Source: Elainella saxicola E1 (GTDB lineage: Bacteria; Cyanobacteriota; Cyanobacteriia; Elainellales; Elainellaceae). From it: a DNA stretch of 32,171 nucleotides. The first letter of the stretch is position 1. The number at the start of each line of letters is the position of its first letter. The stretch spans positions 1 to 32,171 of the forward strand of contig LUGL01000063.1 of the NCBI GenBank assembly GCA_002796835.1. Direction: 5' to 3'. Both the position numbers and the translations under genes were made by a program. A model generated the notes under the pieces. That model saw nothing but the letters and a program-made list of their open reading frames with translations, was not told the origin of the DNA and searched no databases. Shown here one piece after another: positions 22,877-31,735 of the stretch.

Positions 22877-23809
22877 TCAGCTAGATGTGGGTGGCTCCGG
22901 ATTCGAAACGATCGGACGGTCCTGCGATCGCCATCGACGCATCACAACTGCTACCAATATCAGCATGAACAAGTAAGGACTGTAAGCCAACAGCCATAGT
23001 CCCAGCTTCATCAGTCCCACCGTGAACTCTCCAACTGAGTGGGTCGACTGCTTCCAAGTTTCCTGGACTTGTTTTTGAAGCTCAGGCTGAGCAGGCATTG
23101 TGGTAGTGGCCTGTTGCAAATTAATTGTTAAAACCGAATAAGCCACCCGATTTTGTAAATCTTTTAACTGGGCATCTACTTGCTCGATCGAATTACGCAC
23201 ATTGCTCAGTTCTTGTGCCACTTGAAGCACATCCGCAACGCTGCCGGAACGATTCATAATCTCTAGCAAGGTTGCCTCAGTCTTACGCAAGTTACGCAGC
23301 CGAGCCTGATTATCAACAAGCTGACTTGATACGTCTTCAGCGCTAATCGACTGCTGCTGCACGGTTCCTAGCTGGGTCAACGCCTTGACTGTGGCTTCCA
23401 GATTTTGCTGCGGCACCCGGATTTGCAGAAGTGCCGTATGGTGAGATCCAGGATCCTGGGGCAACTGATCCTGCAATTCGAGCAGGTCTCCCTGTTGCTG
23501 ACGAGCGATCGCGGTAATCTTCTCAATGGTTTGCGCTACAGAATCAACGGTCACGGTCACGGTTCCAGTCTTCACAAGCTGAGGTTGCTGCTTAGGAACG
23601 GTTGAAGGAGATGCAGAATCAGCCTCAGTTTGATCGGCAGCGCGCTTTTGATCAATCGGAGCCCCAGCGATACTATTTTCAGCCGCAGGCGCTTGAAGGG
23701 CTTTGTTGACAGTGGGCGATCGATATGAGCCGCAGGCACTGATGGCGGCACTGAGCATGGTAGCGAGCAGGAGTAGCCGCAGTGGGGATTGGCGAGGCAG
23801 AGCAGACAT
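22877..23809 (-). CDS. DUF4349 lipoprotein with C-terminal membrane segment
   Basis: 310 residues from ATG 23809 (a TTG three codons upstream is also possible). The signal sequence SPLRLLLLATMLSAAISAC ends in a lipobox Cys. A Pro/Ala/Ser-rich linker (about 30-75) is followed by the DUF4349 domain: LVKTGTVTVTVDSVAQTIEK, a LLQIRVPQQNLEATVKAL strand-helix, and the coiled coil around LRNLRKTEATLLEIMNRSGS to RNSIEQVDAQLKDLQNRV. A membrane helix (LGLWLLAYSPYLFMLILVAV) and a short basic tail end it. It sits in the cell envelope; the role is unknown. It converges with the DUF4242 gene 24 bases away. Confidence 0.87.
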   Translation of the reverse strand: MSALPRQSPLRLLLLATMLSAAISACGSYRSPTVNKALQAPAAENSIAGAPIDQKRAADQTEADSASPSTVPKQQPQLVKTGTVTVTVDSVAQTIEKITAIARQQQGDLLELQDQLPQDPGSHHTALLQIRVPQQNLEATVKALTQLGTVQQQSISAEDVSSQLVDNQARLRNLRKTEATLLEIMNRSGSVADVLQVAQELSNVRNSIEQVDAQLKDLQNRVAYSVLTINLQQATTTMPAQPELQKQVQETWKQSTHSVGEFTVGLMKLGLWLLAYSPYLFMLILVAVVMRRWRSQDRPIVSNPEPPTSS

Positions 23810-24019
23810 AGGGATCAAGAAGGGTAGGATTATTTGCCGAGTATGGCAAATCCCAATGCCTGGTGCAGGAATATTTCAAATTCAGTAACGATATCCCGAT
23901 TTCACCCAACTCAAGCATCCGGTTGCTGATCCACTCTATTTCTCTCGATCCTTTACAAAATTGAATTACCACCCGACGATCGAGCTAGACCAGAGAACTG
24001 CCATCTAGAGAATCGCTTT

Positions 24020-25567
24020 ATGACCACTTCTATTCAGCAAGAACCCGCACTGCAGCCGTTAGACGAATACAATCAATCTCTCATGTCCCAGGTTCATCCA
24101 CCAGATTGGGTTAATCCTGAACCGGTGGCTGGCTATGACCTGGTGGTGATTGGGGCCGGAACTGCTGGATTGGTCGTGGCAGCGGGAGCAGCAGGCTTAG
24201 GACTCGGCTTAAAAGTTGCTTTAATCGAAAGAAGCCTGATGGGAGGGGATTGTCTCAACGTAGGCTGTGTTCCTTCCAAATGTGTGATTCGCTCTTCGCG
24301 TGTCGTTGCAGATATGCGAGATGCAGCCCCCTTTGGCATTCAGCCGCCTAATGGCATTGAGGTTGATTTTGCGGCTGTGATGCAGCGAATGCGCAAAATT
24401 CGAGCCAGCATTAGTCCTAATGATTCAGCAGAGCGCTTCCGTAAACTGGGCATTGATGTGTTTTTAGGCAGCGCTCAATTCGTTGATCAAAAGACGATCG
24501 CCGTCAATGGCAGTCAGCTCCGCTTCAAGAAAGCAGTCATCGCCACAGGCGCAAGGGCCAGTCATCCCAACATTCCTGGACTGGCAGAGGCAGGATATTT
24601 GACCAATGAAACCGTCTTTTCGCTCACTGAATGTCCCAAACGGTTGGCCGTGATTGGAGGAGGTCCGATCGGCTGTGAACTCGCACAAGCCTTCCAGCGC
24701 CTTGGCAGTGAAGTGACTTTGTTGCATAAACATAGCCATTTGCTCGATCGCGAAGACTCAGATGCCGCCGAAATCATTCAGCAACAGTTTGCTCAGGAAA
24801 AATTGCACTTCATTCTAGATTGCACCCTCGAAAAAGTTGAAACTTCCGCAGCCGGTAAAGTCATTCACTATTGCCAGAATGGCGTGAGTCGATCAGTGAC
24901 AGTCGATGAAATTCTGGTGGGAGCTGGACGCACCCCGAATTTGGATGGGTTGAATCTGGAAGTGGTCAATGTTGAATATGATGCCAAAAAAGGCGTAGTA
25001 GTAAATGAGTATCTTCAAACAACGAATCCTCGGATTTATGCTGCTGGAGATATTTGTATGAATTGGAAATTCACCCATGCTGCGGATGCTGCTGCCCGCA
25101 TTGTGATTAAAAATACGTTGTTTTCTCCGTTTGGCTTAGGACGCAGTAAACTCAGCAGTCTGGTTATGCCCTGGGTCACCTATACCGATCCAGAAGTGGC
25201 CCATGTGGGTTTATACGAAACAGAAGCAAAGGCCAAAGGATTGGAGACCAACACGATTACCATTCCCTTTTCCGAGGTCGATCGCGCTTTAGCGGATGGG
25301 GAACCGGCAGGCTTCGTCAAAATTCTCCATAAACGCGGATCCGACCAGATTCTCGGAGCAACGATCGTCGCCCGTCATGCTGGAGAAATGATCAGCGAAA
25401 TCACACTGGCGATCGTCACCAAGCAGGGGCTGAATGCTTTATCAGGCGTAATTCATCCCTATCCCACGCAAGCCGAAGCAATCAAGAAAGCAGCCGATGC
25501 CTATCGTCGCACCTTATTGACTCCTCGCACCCAAACCTTGCTGAAGCTGCTGACGAAGTTTAGCTAA
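24020..25567 (+). CDS. Mercuric-reductase-like FAD/NAD(P)H disulfide oxidoreductase
   Basis: 515 residues. FAD is bound at VVIGAGTAGLVVA (43-55), the redox disulfide is GGDCLNVGCVPSK (Cys78, Cys83), NAD(P)H at AVIGGGPIGCELA (about 211-223), and the second FAD motif is IYAAGDICMNWKFTHAADA. The C-terminal dimer domain has VIHPYPTQAEAIKKAADAYRR with the His-x-x-x-x-x-Glu pair used as the acid-base dyad. There is no N-terminal heavy-metal domain and no C-terminal Cys pair, so real mercury reduction is doubtful. The gene is followed 78 bases later by a TVP38 gene, a pairing frequent in cyanobacteria. ATG 24020 is the only reasonable start. Confidence 0.87.
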   Translation: MTTSIQQEPALQPLDEYNQSLMSQVHPPDWVNPEPVAGYDLVVIGAGTAGLVVAAGAAGLGLGLKVALIERSLMGGDCLNVGCVPSKCVIRSSRVVADMRDAAPFGIQPPNGIEVDFAAVMQRMRKIRASISPNDSAERFRKLGIDVFLGSAQFVDQKTIAVNGSQLRFKKAVIATGARASHPNIPGLAEAGYLTNETVFSLTECPKRLAVIGGGPIGCELAQAFQRLGSEVTLLHKHSHLLDREDSDAAEIIQQQFAQEKLHFILDCTLEKVETSAAGKVIHYCQNGVSRSVTVDEILVGAGRTPNLDGLNLEVVNVEYDAKKGVVVNEYLQTTNPRIYAAGDICMNWKFTHAADAAARIVIKNTLFSPFGLGRSKLSSLVMPWVTYTDPEVAHVGLYETEAKAKGLETNTITIPFSEVDRALADGEPAGFVKILHKRGSDQILGATIVARHAGEMISEITLAIVTKQGLNALSGVIHPYPTQAEAIKKAADAYRRTLLTPRTQTLLKLLTKFS

Positions 25568-25645
25568 GCTAGCTTATCGCAAGATATGATGAGGCTCTGA
25601 GTCGGTTATTTCATGCAAGCAGTAACCAACAGCAAGGAATCCGCT

Positions 25646-26428
25646 ATGCGCTTCAGGCTATCTCCCCAACCTCTGATCTGGCACCCAATCATCCGGCAGC
25701 CAATTTTTCGAGGCATCCTGGGTTTAGGGAGCGGGCTAGTCACCTGGTTTTGGATGGCCGCTCCCGCATTCGCTCAAAGTCTGGACAACTCACCCGGACT
25801 CCACCTACAGGATTCGCTGCGTCAAACCTTGCAGTGGATTGAAAGTTTAGGGGTTGGGGGTGGCATCGCCTTCATGCTGATTTACATTGCAGCCACCATC
25901 GCGTTTTTACCGGGTTCTATTCTGACACTGGGTGCGGGTGTATTGTTTGGCGTTTGGCTGGGTGCTATTTATGTCTTTGTCGGAGCCACAATAGGAGCGA
26001 TCGCAGCATTCTTGATCGGACGGTATCTGGCGCGAAGCTGGATTAGCCATAAGATTGAAGGCAACCAAAAATTTGCAGCGATCGATAAAGCGGTAGCTCA
26101 AGAAGGTTTTAAGATTGTGTTGCTGACTCGACTCTCTCCAATTTTTCCGTTTAATTTGCTGAACTATGCCTTTGGGGTTACAGGGGTGCCATTGAAAGAT
26201 TATGTGTTGGGCTCGATCGGCATGATTCCGGGGACCATTATCTATGTTTATCTCGGTTCTCTAGTCGGTGATTTGGCTCGGATTGGACTCGGAGATCAGC
26301 CCACTAATCCTGCTGTGCAATGGACGATTCGGATCGTTGGTTTGATTGCCACGGTTGCTGTCACGGTCTACGTGACTCGCATTGCCCGAAAAGCGCTCGC
26401 AGAGGAAGTCGGCAATTCTAACTCTTAA
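25646..26428 (+). CDS. TVP38/TMEM64 (VTT/DedA-like) membrane protein
   Basis: 260 residues from ATG 25646, which has AAGGA seven bases upstream; ATG 25613 is in frame but lacks such a site. An N-terminal hydrophobic stretch ending in PAFAQS looks like a cleavable signal or first helix. The VTT domain follows: GGIAFMLIYIAATIAFLPGS, LGAGVLFGVWLGAIYVFVGA, FLIGRYLARSW, then VLLTRLSPIFPFNLLNYAFG and IPGTIIYVYLGSL. These proteins have re-entrant loops and are linked to lipid movement or transport across membranes. The pairing with the flavoprotein upstream suggests membrane-linked redox work, not proven. Confidence 0.9.
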   Translation: MRFRLSPQPLIWHPIIRQPIFRGILGLGSGLVTWFWMAAPAFAQSLDNSPGLHLQDSLRQTLQWIESLGVGGGIAFMLIYIAATIAFLPGSILTLGAGVLFGVWLGAIYVFVGATIGAIAAFLIGRYLARSWISHKIEGNQKFAAIDKAVAQEGFKIVLLTRLSPIFPFNLLNYAFGVTGVPLKDYVLGSIGMIPGTIIYVYLGSLVGDLARIGLGDQPTNPAVQWTIRIVGLIATVAVTVYVTRIARKALAEEVGNSNS

Positions 26429-26481
26429 ATTAACTCTTAAATGGAGATGAGCGTCATCATTCGTAACGTCAAGTCAGTTTT

Positions 26482-28068
26482 CTATTGCTGTCCTTTTGCT
26501 TGATAGAGGGAAATGTTCAACTTGGTAAGTTGGTCGTGGAATTGATAAGCCAGTGTTGATTCAAAGCCTCGCTGTTTAACTTGCGAAAGTAATCGATCGC
26601 TTGGATTGTAGAGGAAAATATTGTGAACCCCTTCTGGAATATTGAGCAGGGCTGGATCTGGCAGCAGGATCATTGAAGTCTCTGGTTTCAACTCATGGGT
26701 GAGCGGCACGACGCCATGAAAAGGCACGTCTGAGATGAGTAAAGGATGAGCAGTAGAGTTAATGATTTGAGCAATTTTCACATCAAATTCTGACCAACCC
26801 CACCAGGTCGGTGCCAATGCACTGCTGATGCAGGAAATAATGCTGCCAGAAAGTAAGAATGCAGTGAGTACTCGCCAAAACTGCTGCTGGAGTTGTTGCA
26901 TCGGCTGGGTCAATTTGACTGTCAACAAGTAAGCAACGACAATATCCAACCCGATGTAGCAGGGCAAGAAATAGCGATCGTAGAGCGATCGTCTGCCGCC
27001 CCATAACAGATCGGGAATCAGAAAGGGCAAGAACAGAGTTGCCATTAAGCTTAAGACAAAGATCTTGGCCGATCGAGGAGCATAACGGCAGAAGAAATAG
27101 AACGTATAGAGAATCAAAGTAAGAATGGGAATTGCCAACGCAATCAGCCAGACGCTGTACTGAAAATGAGCGGCAATAAAGGTGCGATCGAGAAAGATCA
27201 GCCAGGACTGAAGCAGAGAGGAGAATGGCAAAGGTTTAGTGGAATAGGCGGTGGTTTGGGCTACGATCGATCGATTTTGTATTACGACCCACAACCAGGG
27301 CATTGCTAATAAAAGACCAGCGATCGCAGCCACTAAATAACGCCAACCCGCTTGAGTCAGCCGGAATTGTTCTTGTATGATCAAATAAACGCCATGCGCA
27401 ATTACAACTAAACCCGTTAGCAAATGGCAATAAATCCCGGTGGCGATCAGCAGGGAGTAAATGCTCCAGTTCAGTTTAGTCGGTTGACGAACGGCCCGCA
27501 GTAGCGCTGCACTCGCGAATAATACCAGAGCCAACCAGAAACTATATTGTCGCACTTCCTCAGCATAGCGAAGTTGCATTGGTGATACAGCAAATAATGC
27601 CATCGTGAACCAGCCCACCAGAGGCGTTGCAAATAACTCCTGACAGAGCCAATAAATTGCTGGAAAGGTGAGTAAGCTGCCAATGACCGGTAAAATCCGC
27701 ATTGCCCATTTAGAACTGCCAAAGAGTTGTGCCCAGAATCGCGTCAGCACAAAGTAGAGGGGTGGATGTTGGGGTTCTTCGGTCGCTAGACCTGTAATCG
27801 TGCCCATCACGCCTCGATCACCCTCAGAAGGCTGTTGATAGCGCAAGACCTGCTCAGCTTGAATTACCTGCCCCGTAAAGAGCTTCTGGGTTGCCTCTTG
27901 AGCGGTAAAGCTGGAGGCTCGTAGGAGGGTGTAGCTTTCATCCAGCCAATAAGGTTTGGAGTCGAGGTTGATGATGCGAAGGAGAATACCAATCGAAATT
28001 ACAATTGCACAAATCAAAACAATTCTCTGGTGTTGCGATCGGGAAATATCGGATAAATGAAATGCCAT
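26482..28068 (-). CDS. Glycosyltransferase family 39-like membrane protein
   Basis: 528 residues with about ten hydrophobic segments, as in GT-C enzymes that transfer sugars from lipid carriers. The first outer loop holds the catalytic YWLDESYT (Asp43, Glu44), and the second conserved point is EEPQHPPLYF (97-106). RYAEEVRQYSFWLAL follows, typical of the PMT/ArnT type. The soluble C-terminal region (about 430-528) is short. ATG 28068 has GGAG seven bases upstream. It lies 40 bases downstream of the PIG-V-like gene on the same strand, so both are likely one operon. The acceptor is unknown: lipid, polysaccharide or protein. Confidence 0.87.
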   Translation of the reverse strand: MAFHLSDISRSQHQRIVLICAIVISIGILLRIINLDSKPYWLDESYTLLRASSFTAQEATQKLFTGQVIQAEQVLRYQQPSEGDRGVMGTITGLATEEPQHPPLYFVLTRFWAQLFGSSKWAMRILPVIGSLLTFPAIYWLCQELFATPLVGWFTMALFAVSPMQLRYAEEVRQYSFWLALVLFASAALLRAVRQPTKLNWSIYSLLIATGIYCHLLTGLVVIAHGVYLIIQEQFRLTQAGWRYLVAAIAGLLLAMPWLWVVIQNRSIVAQTTAYSTKPLPFSSLLQSWLIFLDRTFIAAHFQYSVWLIALAIPILTLILYTFYFFCRYAPRSAKIFVLSLMATLFLPFLIPDLLWGGRRSLYDRYFLPCYIGLDIVVAYLLTVKLTQPMQQLQQQFWRVLTAFLLSGSIISCISSALAPTWWGWSEFDVKIAQIINSTAHPLLISDVPFHGVVPLTHELKPETSMILLPDPALLNIPEGVHNIFLYNPSDRLLSQVKQRGFESTLAYQFHDQLTKLNISLYQAKGQQ

Positions 28069-28108
28069 CTTGAATCTCCAAAGTTTTGATGGATGGATAA
28101 GTGGGAGA

Positions 28109-29290
28109 TTACACGCCGTAAAACCAGTTCATGAAGCGCAAGTTGTAGATGGACAGAAGAAAAGCAAATACGAACAGCAAGTAGGCGTAAACGGTCGATC
28201 GACGAGCAACTTCAGCCAGATAGAAAAATGCGGGAAATGTGACACTGCAAAACCGCAACATAGACATCGTTGTGCCTGTTGATAGGGGCATCAGAATACT
28301 GAAAGCAGTATAGGACCACAGAGAAACACGATATCGTTTGAGGGCCATCAGTACTGAAATCAACAAAAATCCAACAGCACCCAGCCAATCTAAGACATGA
28401 ATTGCATTATTGGGATCGCGTGGAAATTGAAAATTGATTTTGGTGAATTCTTGCGCCAAAGTAATGAGTGGGAATGTCCGCTCCCGTCCCCAACCGGCTT
28501 GAGCTTTCATAAATGCGAGTGGATCCCCTACCTGAATCGTTAAGATCAGCATGAAAATGAGGATGCCCACTGGAATCAGCAACAGAAAAGCTACGGCAGG
28601 CTGAAAGGGCTGTTTTGCGCGCCAACGGGAGTAGAGAAGATCAGCAACAAAAGCAAAGAATAGAAGAATACCGCTAAACCGAGTCAGGCAGGCCAACATG
28701 CCCCAGATTCCTGCTTTTAAATATTTTTGTGTTAAGAAAGCGTAGAAGCTAGCTGTAGTTGTTAAAAGAAATAATCCTTCACTGTAGAATGTACTGAGAT
28801 AGAACGAATTTGGAAATACTAAAAGAAGAACAAATGCCCGTTCGATGGTTCTTGTGTTAAAGTAAAGCAACCCAATCCGATAGATGTAAAATAAGCTACC
28901 GATCAGACTGAGATTGGAAATGATCCAGCCCGCGACAAGGTGGTTGCCAATTAAGTAACCCAACCAGCGTGATAAATAGGGATAGAGCGGGAAGAAAGCA
29001 ACATTACTTTGGCTGCCTTCAATGTAGTAGCCGCGTTGGGCAATGCGATCGAACCAGACACTATCAAATCGAAAGAAGCCATCAAAAAAATAATTACTGG
29101 GAAAAGCCTGCCATTCTTTGCGGGCGTTGATGATGCCTTCAACATTGAGATAGCGCCCAAAGAAATCGAACTCTTCGGTCAGCTGCAGCCCCAGAAACTC
29201 TAACAAAAATAAGGAGCAGCGCCAGATCAAAAAGATTAGCAGTACGCGTAACCAGATTTGTTGGGGTGTCTTGGGGGGCTTGTTCAGCAT
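28109..29290 (-). CDS. PIG-V-like mannosyltransferase family membrane protein
   Basis: 393 residues from ATG 29290 (MLNKPPKTPQQIW); upstream in-frame codons to 29335 would add 15 residues but start with TTG and overlap the divergent gene. The family's signature lies in the first loop, FRFDSVWFDRIAQRGYY (73-89), followed by NVAFFPLYPYLSRWLGYL (96-113), which holds the typical F-F-P-L-Y-P. About nine further hydrophobic helices follow. It is a GT-C glycosyltransferase of the PIG-V/GT76 type, probably using a polyprenyl-phosphate sugar. It is the first gene of the pair with the GT39-like enzyme. Confidence 0.85.
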   Translation of the reverse strand: MLNKPPKTPQQIWLRVLLIFLIWRCSLFLLEFLGLQLTEEFDFFGRYLNVEGIINARKEWQAFPSNYFFDGFFRFDSVWFDRIAQRGYYIEGSQSNVAFFPLYPYLSRWLGYLIGNHLVAGWIISNLSLIGSLFYIYRIGLLYFNTRTIERAFVLLLVFPNSFYLSTFYSEGLFLLTTTASFYAFLTQKYLKAGIWGMLACLTRFSGILLFFAFVADLLYSRWRAKQPFQPAVAFLLLIPVGILIFMLILTIQVGDPLAFMKAQAGWGRERTFPLITLAQEFTKINFQFPRDPNNAIHVLDWLGAVGFLLISVLMALKRYRVSLWSYTAFSILMPLSTGTTMSMLRFCSVTFPAFFYLAEVARRSTVYAYLLFVFAFLLSIYNLRFMNWFYGV

Positions 29291-29350
29291 AGAGGCATGA
29301 TGTTCTACACTGAAAATTGTCTCATTGATTGTCAATCAGGTTCTTGTCTC

Positions 29351-29749
29351 ATGCCATCAGAAGTCTCATCTGCACAAATTCAAGCCGCCGCAGCCGCCTA
29401 TTTTACCCATCTTCAGGAGAGGAATGCAGCCGCCTGGTCCGAACTGTTCACTGACGATGCGGTGATTTACGATCCCGTAGGTAATCCGCCGAATCCGGCG
29501 AAAGAGAATGCGCAAAAGTTTTTTGGCATCCTATCGATGGCTTTTGCCAAGCTCCAGATCACCCCAGATCACGTTTTTGTGGCCGGAAATGGGGCTGCGG
29601 TGAAGTGGACGATGCAAGGTTTGGGCAAGAGCGGCAAGCAAGGGATCGCGGAAGGCATCAGCGTGTTTGAAATGGATGCTTCTGGCAAAATTCAGCAGGT
29701 TGAATCCTACTGGGATGATGCGGCGATGATGGCCCAAATTCGCGGTTAG
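29351..29749 (+). CDS. NTF2-like/SnoaL-type small protein
   Basis: 132 residues from ATG 29351. The cone-shaped NTF2 fold pattern is visible: a long first helix (QIQAAAAAYFTHLQERNAAA), WSELFTDDAVIYDPVGNPPN with the usual Asp and Tyr pocket residues, then strands DHVFVAGNGAAVKWTMQGLG, GISVFEMDASGKIQQVESYW and a short end. Steroid isomerase-like and polyketide-cyclase-like proteins share this shape. The substrate is not readable. It is divergent from the PIG-V-like gene with 60 bases between the starts. Confidence 0.85.
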   Translation: MPSEVSSAQIQAAAAAYFTHLQERNAAAWSELFTDDAVIYDPVGNPPNPAKENAQKFFGILSMAFAKLQITPDHVFVAGNGAAVKWTMQGLGKSGKQGIAEGISVFEMDASGKIQQVESYWDDAAMMAQIRG

Positions 29750-29842
29750 GCTAGCTGCGGGAAGAATATTGAATTCGCGAGCGGGACGTTTGGGCAAGCC
29801 CACGCTGACGCGAACGCACTGTGAATGGGGATGGGGAATCGA

Positions 29843-30130
29843 TCATTCCACAAATTCGATCACGCGCACCTTGGCATCCGGGAGTTGCCGATATTGAGCA
29901 GATTTGGTTTCGATTTCTTGCAGTTGTCCTAATGCCAAACCGCAGGGCCAGCCAAATTTAGCCTTGACCCGATCGCTGGCAATGTTCAGCGCAGTCTGGG
30001 CACGTTCCACAAAATCTGTTAGCTCATAGTCCTGATCGGGTGTGAAGTATTGTTTGACCACCAGCGACGGGGAATAGCAGAGATCTTGAGAGCCATCGGG
30101 CCACTGGACTTTAAAGCGAATTTCCGGCAT
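29843..30130 (-). CDS. MSMEG_0570-family nitrogen-starvation response protein
   Basis: 95 residues that match this small family from end to end: MPEIRFKVQWPDGSQDLCYS at the start, PSLVVKQYFTPDQDYELTDF, then ERAQTALNIASDRVKAKFGW. The family belongs to a conserved set (Nit1C-type cluster with nitrilase, radical-SAM and glycosyltransferase members) linked to nitrogen starvation in mycobacteria and to cyanide use in other bacteria. It overlaps the end of the glycosyltransferase gene by 20 bases, so the two are coupled. No other cluster member lies in the window. Confidence 0.85.
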   Translation of the reverse strand: MPEIRFKVQWPDGSQDLCYSPSLVVKQYFTPDQDYELTDFVERAQTALNIASDRVKAKFGWPCGLALGQLQEIETKSAQYRQLPDAKVRVIEFVE

Positions 30131-31265
30131 GAGAGTTGAGTAGAGATTGGTAATGTTGCAGATGGAGCTGAGCAGCTGTTTTCCAAGTATAGCGGCTGAG
30201 GATCGATCGACTCTGTTGCGTTAAGGACATTGCTCGATCGGGTTCTAAAACTGCTTGCATAGCCGCCGCAATTTCGGTTGAAGCCTCTGGATTCACCAAC
30301 AAAGCCTGCTGATCAGTCAAGAATTCAGTAAAGGGCGGTTGATTTGCGGTAATCACAGGCAAACCAGAAGCGATCGCTTCCAGCACCACCAGACCCCAGC
30401 CTTCTTTCACCGAGGGGAACAGAAACACATCGGCACAGCGGTAAAGCGCTGGCAGTTCCACATCTGCAATCACGCCGGGTAGAATCAGCGATCGGCCTAT
30501 TTCAATCCCCAGGTCATCTGCTGTTGCAAAGAATCGATCGCGATAGGATTGATAGTCGAACAGCGTTGCGCCACCGGCAATCACCAATTGTGCATCCGGG
30601 ACTTGGGCCAACACTTCCGCAAAGGCTTGCAGAATGCGAATGGAATTCTTGCGCGGTTCAATGCCGCCAATCGTCAAATAAATCGGTCCACCTGTTAGGT
30701 TCCAGCGAGTTTTCAGTTCAGATTCTAGACCGTTTGGATTGGTCGAAAACCGTTCCAAATTGACGCCGTTGATCACTCTTGGCGCATGAATCTGGTATTG
30801 TTGCCAAAGTTCTATTTGCCATCGATCGCTGACACAAAAGCATCGATCGGCTACGCGGATCGATCGATCCTGACAGTCTCGCAGGTAAGGACTCGGATAG
30901 TCCTCAATATGATGTACCGTACGAACAAAATGCGGGATTTTCTGCCGATGGACGAGCATTGCTAAGGCATTTGCACTTAAACAATCCTGAGCATGATAGC
31001 AGTCGTAGTCTAAATCAGTCTGATTTAATCCATCGATAAATTCCTGAATGCGTTGCTGAATCAAAGCATCCATTTCTGTGGGGGCCGATCGAGCGGGAAT
31101 CAGATGGGTGTCGCAGCTAAGCGGGTAATCGAATCCGCGATCGTCTTTGCTGAGGGCATATACGCAGACATGATGGCCGAGTTGATGCAATGCTTCGGCC
31201 AGCTCAAGCGTGTGAATGACGCTGCCTCTGGGCTTGGTGGAGTAGGTGAAGAGGGCAATTTTCAA
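30111..31265 (-). CDS. MSMEG_0565-family glycosyltransferase (GT4 type)
   Basis: About 384 residues. The start is uncertain: both in-frame choices are TTG, at 31265 (LKIALFTYSTKPRG follows, the usual family opening) or 31286. The GT-B fold is clear: KIALFTYSTKPRGSVIHTLE with the donor-side loop, HHIEDYPSPYLRDCQDRSIR, YLTIGGIEPRKNSIRILQAF, and the C-terminal E-x7-E motif in KEGWGLVVLEA (about Glu288 and Glu296). It probably uses a nucleotide sugar; the acceptor is unknown. In its family it is part of the nitrogen-starvation cluster with MSMEG_0570, which follows directly with a 20-base overlap. Confidence 0.87.
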   Translation of the reverse strand: MKIALFTYSTKPRGSVIHTLELAEALHQLGHHVCVYALSKDDRGFDYPLSCDTHLIPARSAPTEMDALIQQRIQEFIDGLNQTDLDYDCYHAQDCLSANALAMLVHRQKIPHFVRTVHHIEDYPSPYLRDCQDRSIRVADRCFCVSDRWQIELWQQYQIHAPRVINGVNLERFSTNPNGLESELKTRWNLTGGPIYLTIGGIEPRKNSIRILQAFAEVLAQVPDAQLVIAGGATLFDYQSYRDRFFATADDLGIEIGRSLILPGVIADVELPALYRCADVFLFPSVKEGWGLVVLEAIASGLPVITANQPPFTEFLTDQQALLVNPEASTEIAAAMQAVLEPDRAMSLTQQSRSILSRYTWKTAAQLHLQHYQSLLNSHAGNSL

Positions 31266-31375
31266 ACTATATTGCAGAATGAACAAAAGGAGGGAAGCTT
31301 GGAACTTAGTTTCGGCTAAAAGCTACTATACAATTAAGCGATCTCGTCAGTGAGAATTTCAAGATTTGAGGTTTG

Positions 31376-31720
31376 TTACTGCTGATTCCGCACTAATCCA
31401 GTAAAGCCTGCAACCCATAATGAAGTTAATATCCATCCAGCAATGATTTGGAACCAGAAGTAAATACGTAAGAGTTCTCCCTGTCGCATCTTAAAGGGTG
31501 GCAAAGAAATTTCCTGACCTTTACTGGCATCAGGAATCCAGGTGCCTTCTTGATGAAGATCAATGACGGGAGTGAATGTGTCAAAGGAATATACGAGCGG
31601 ATTGAAGACGGCATAAGACTTGTGTTTATCATTGGTCTCAGTCATTAGCCCTTCGCTCACAGTGAAAATTCCCCAACCTATTAGTATCACTAGTGGGTCA
31701 TTTGGCACGTAGATAGCCAT
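31376..31720 (-). pseudogene. C-terminal fragment of a membrane protein cut by the IS630-type element
   Basis: 114 codons: a hydrophobic start (DPLVILIGWGIFTVSEGLMT), then YSFDTFTPVIDLHQEGTWIP and a final helix, IIAGWILTSLWVAGFTGLVR. The segment FDTF-x-P-V-x-DLHQE-x3-W-x-P is one I remember only from the C-terminal ends of longer membrane proteins. The frame begins right at the boundary with the transposon (ATG 31720, TAA directly before it), so the front part has most likely been removed by insertion at the TA 31722-31723. The protein family cannot be named with confidence. Confidence 0.6.
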
Positions 31721-31735
31721 TTAGAGTGGAGCATT

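Noticed and set aside
31266-31375. A possible NtcA site (GTA-N8-TAC) ahead of the nitrogen-linked glycosyltransferase
   Set aside because: No copy with the required spacing was found in the upstream region on that strand.
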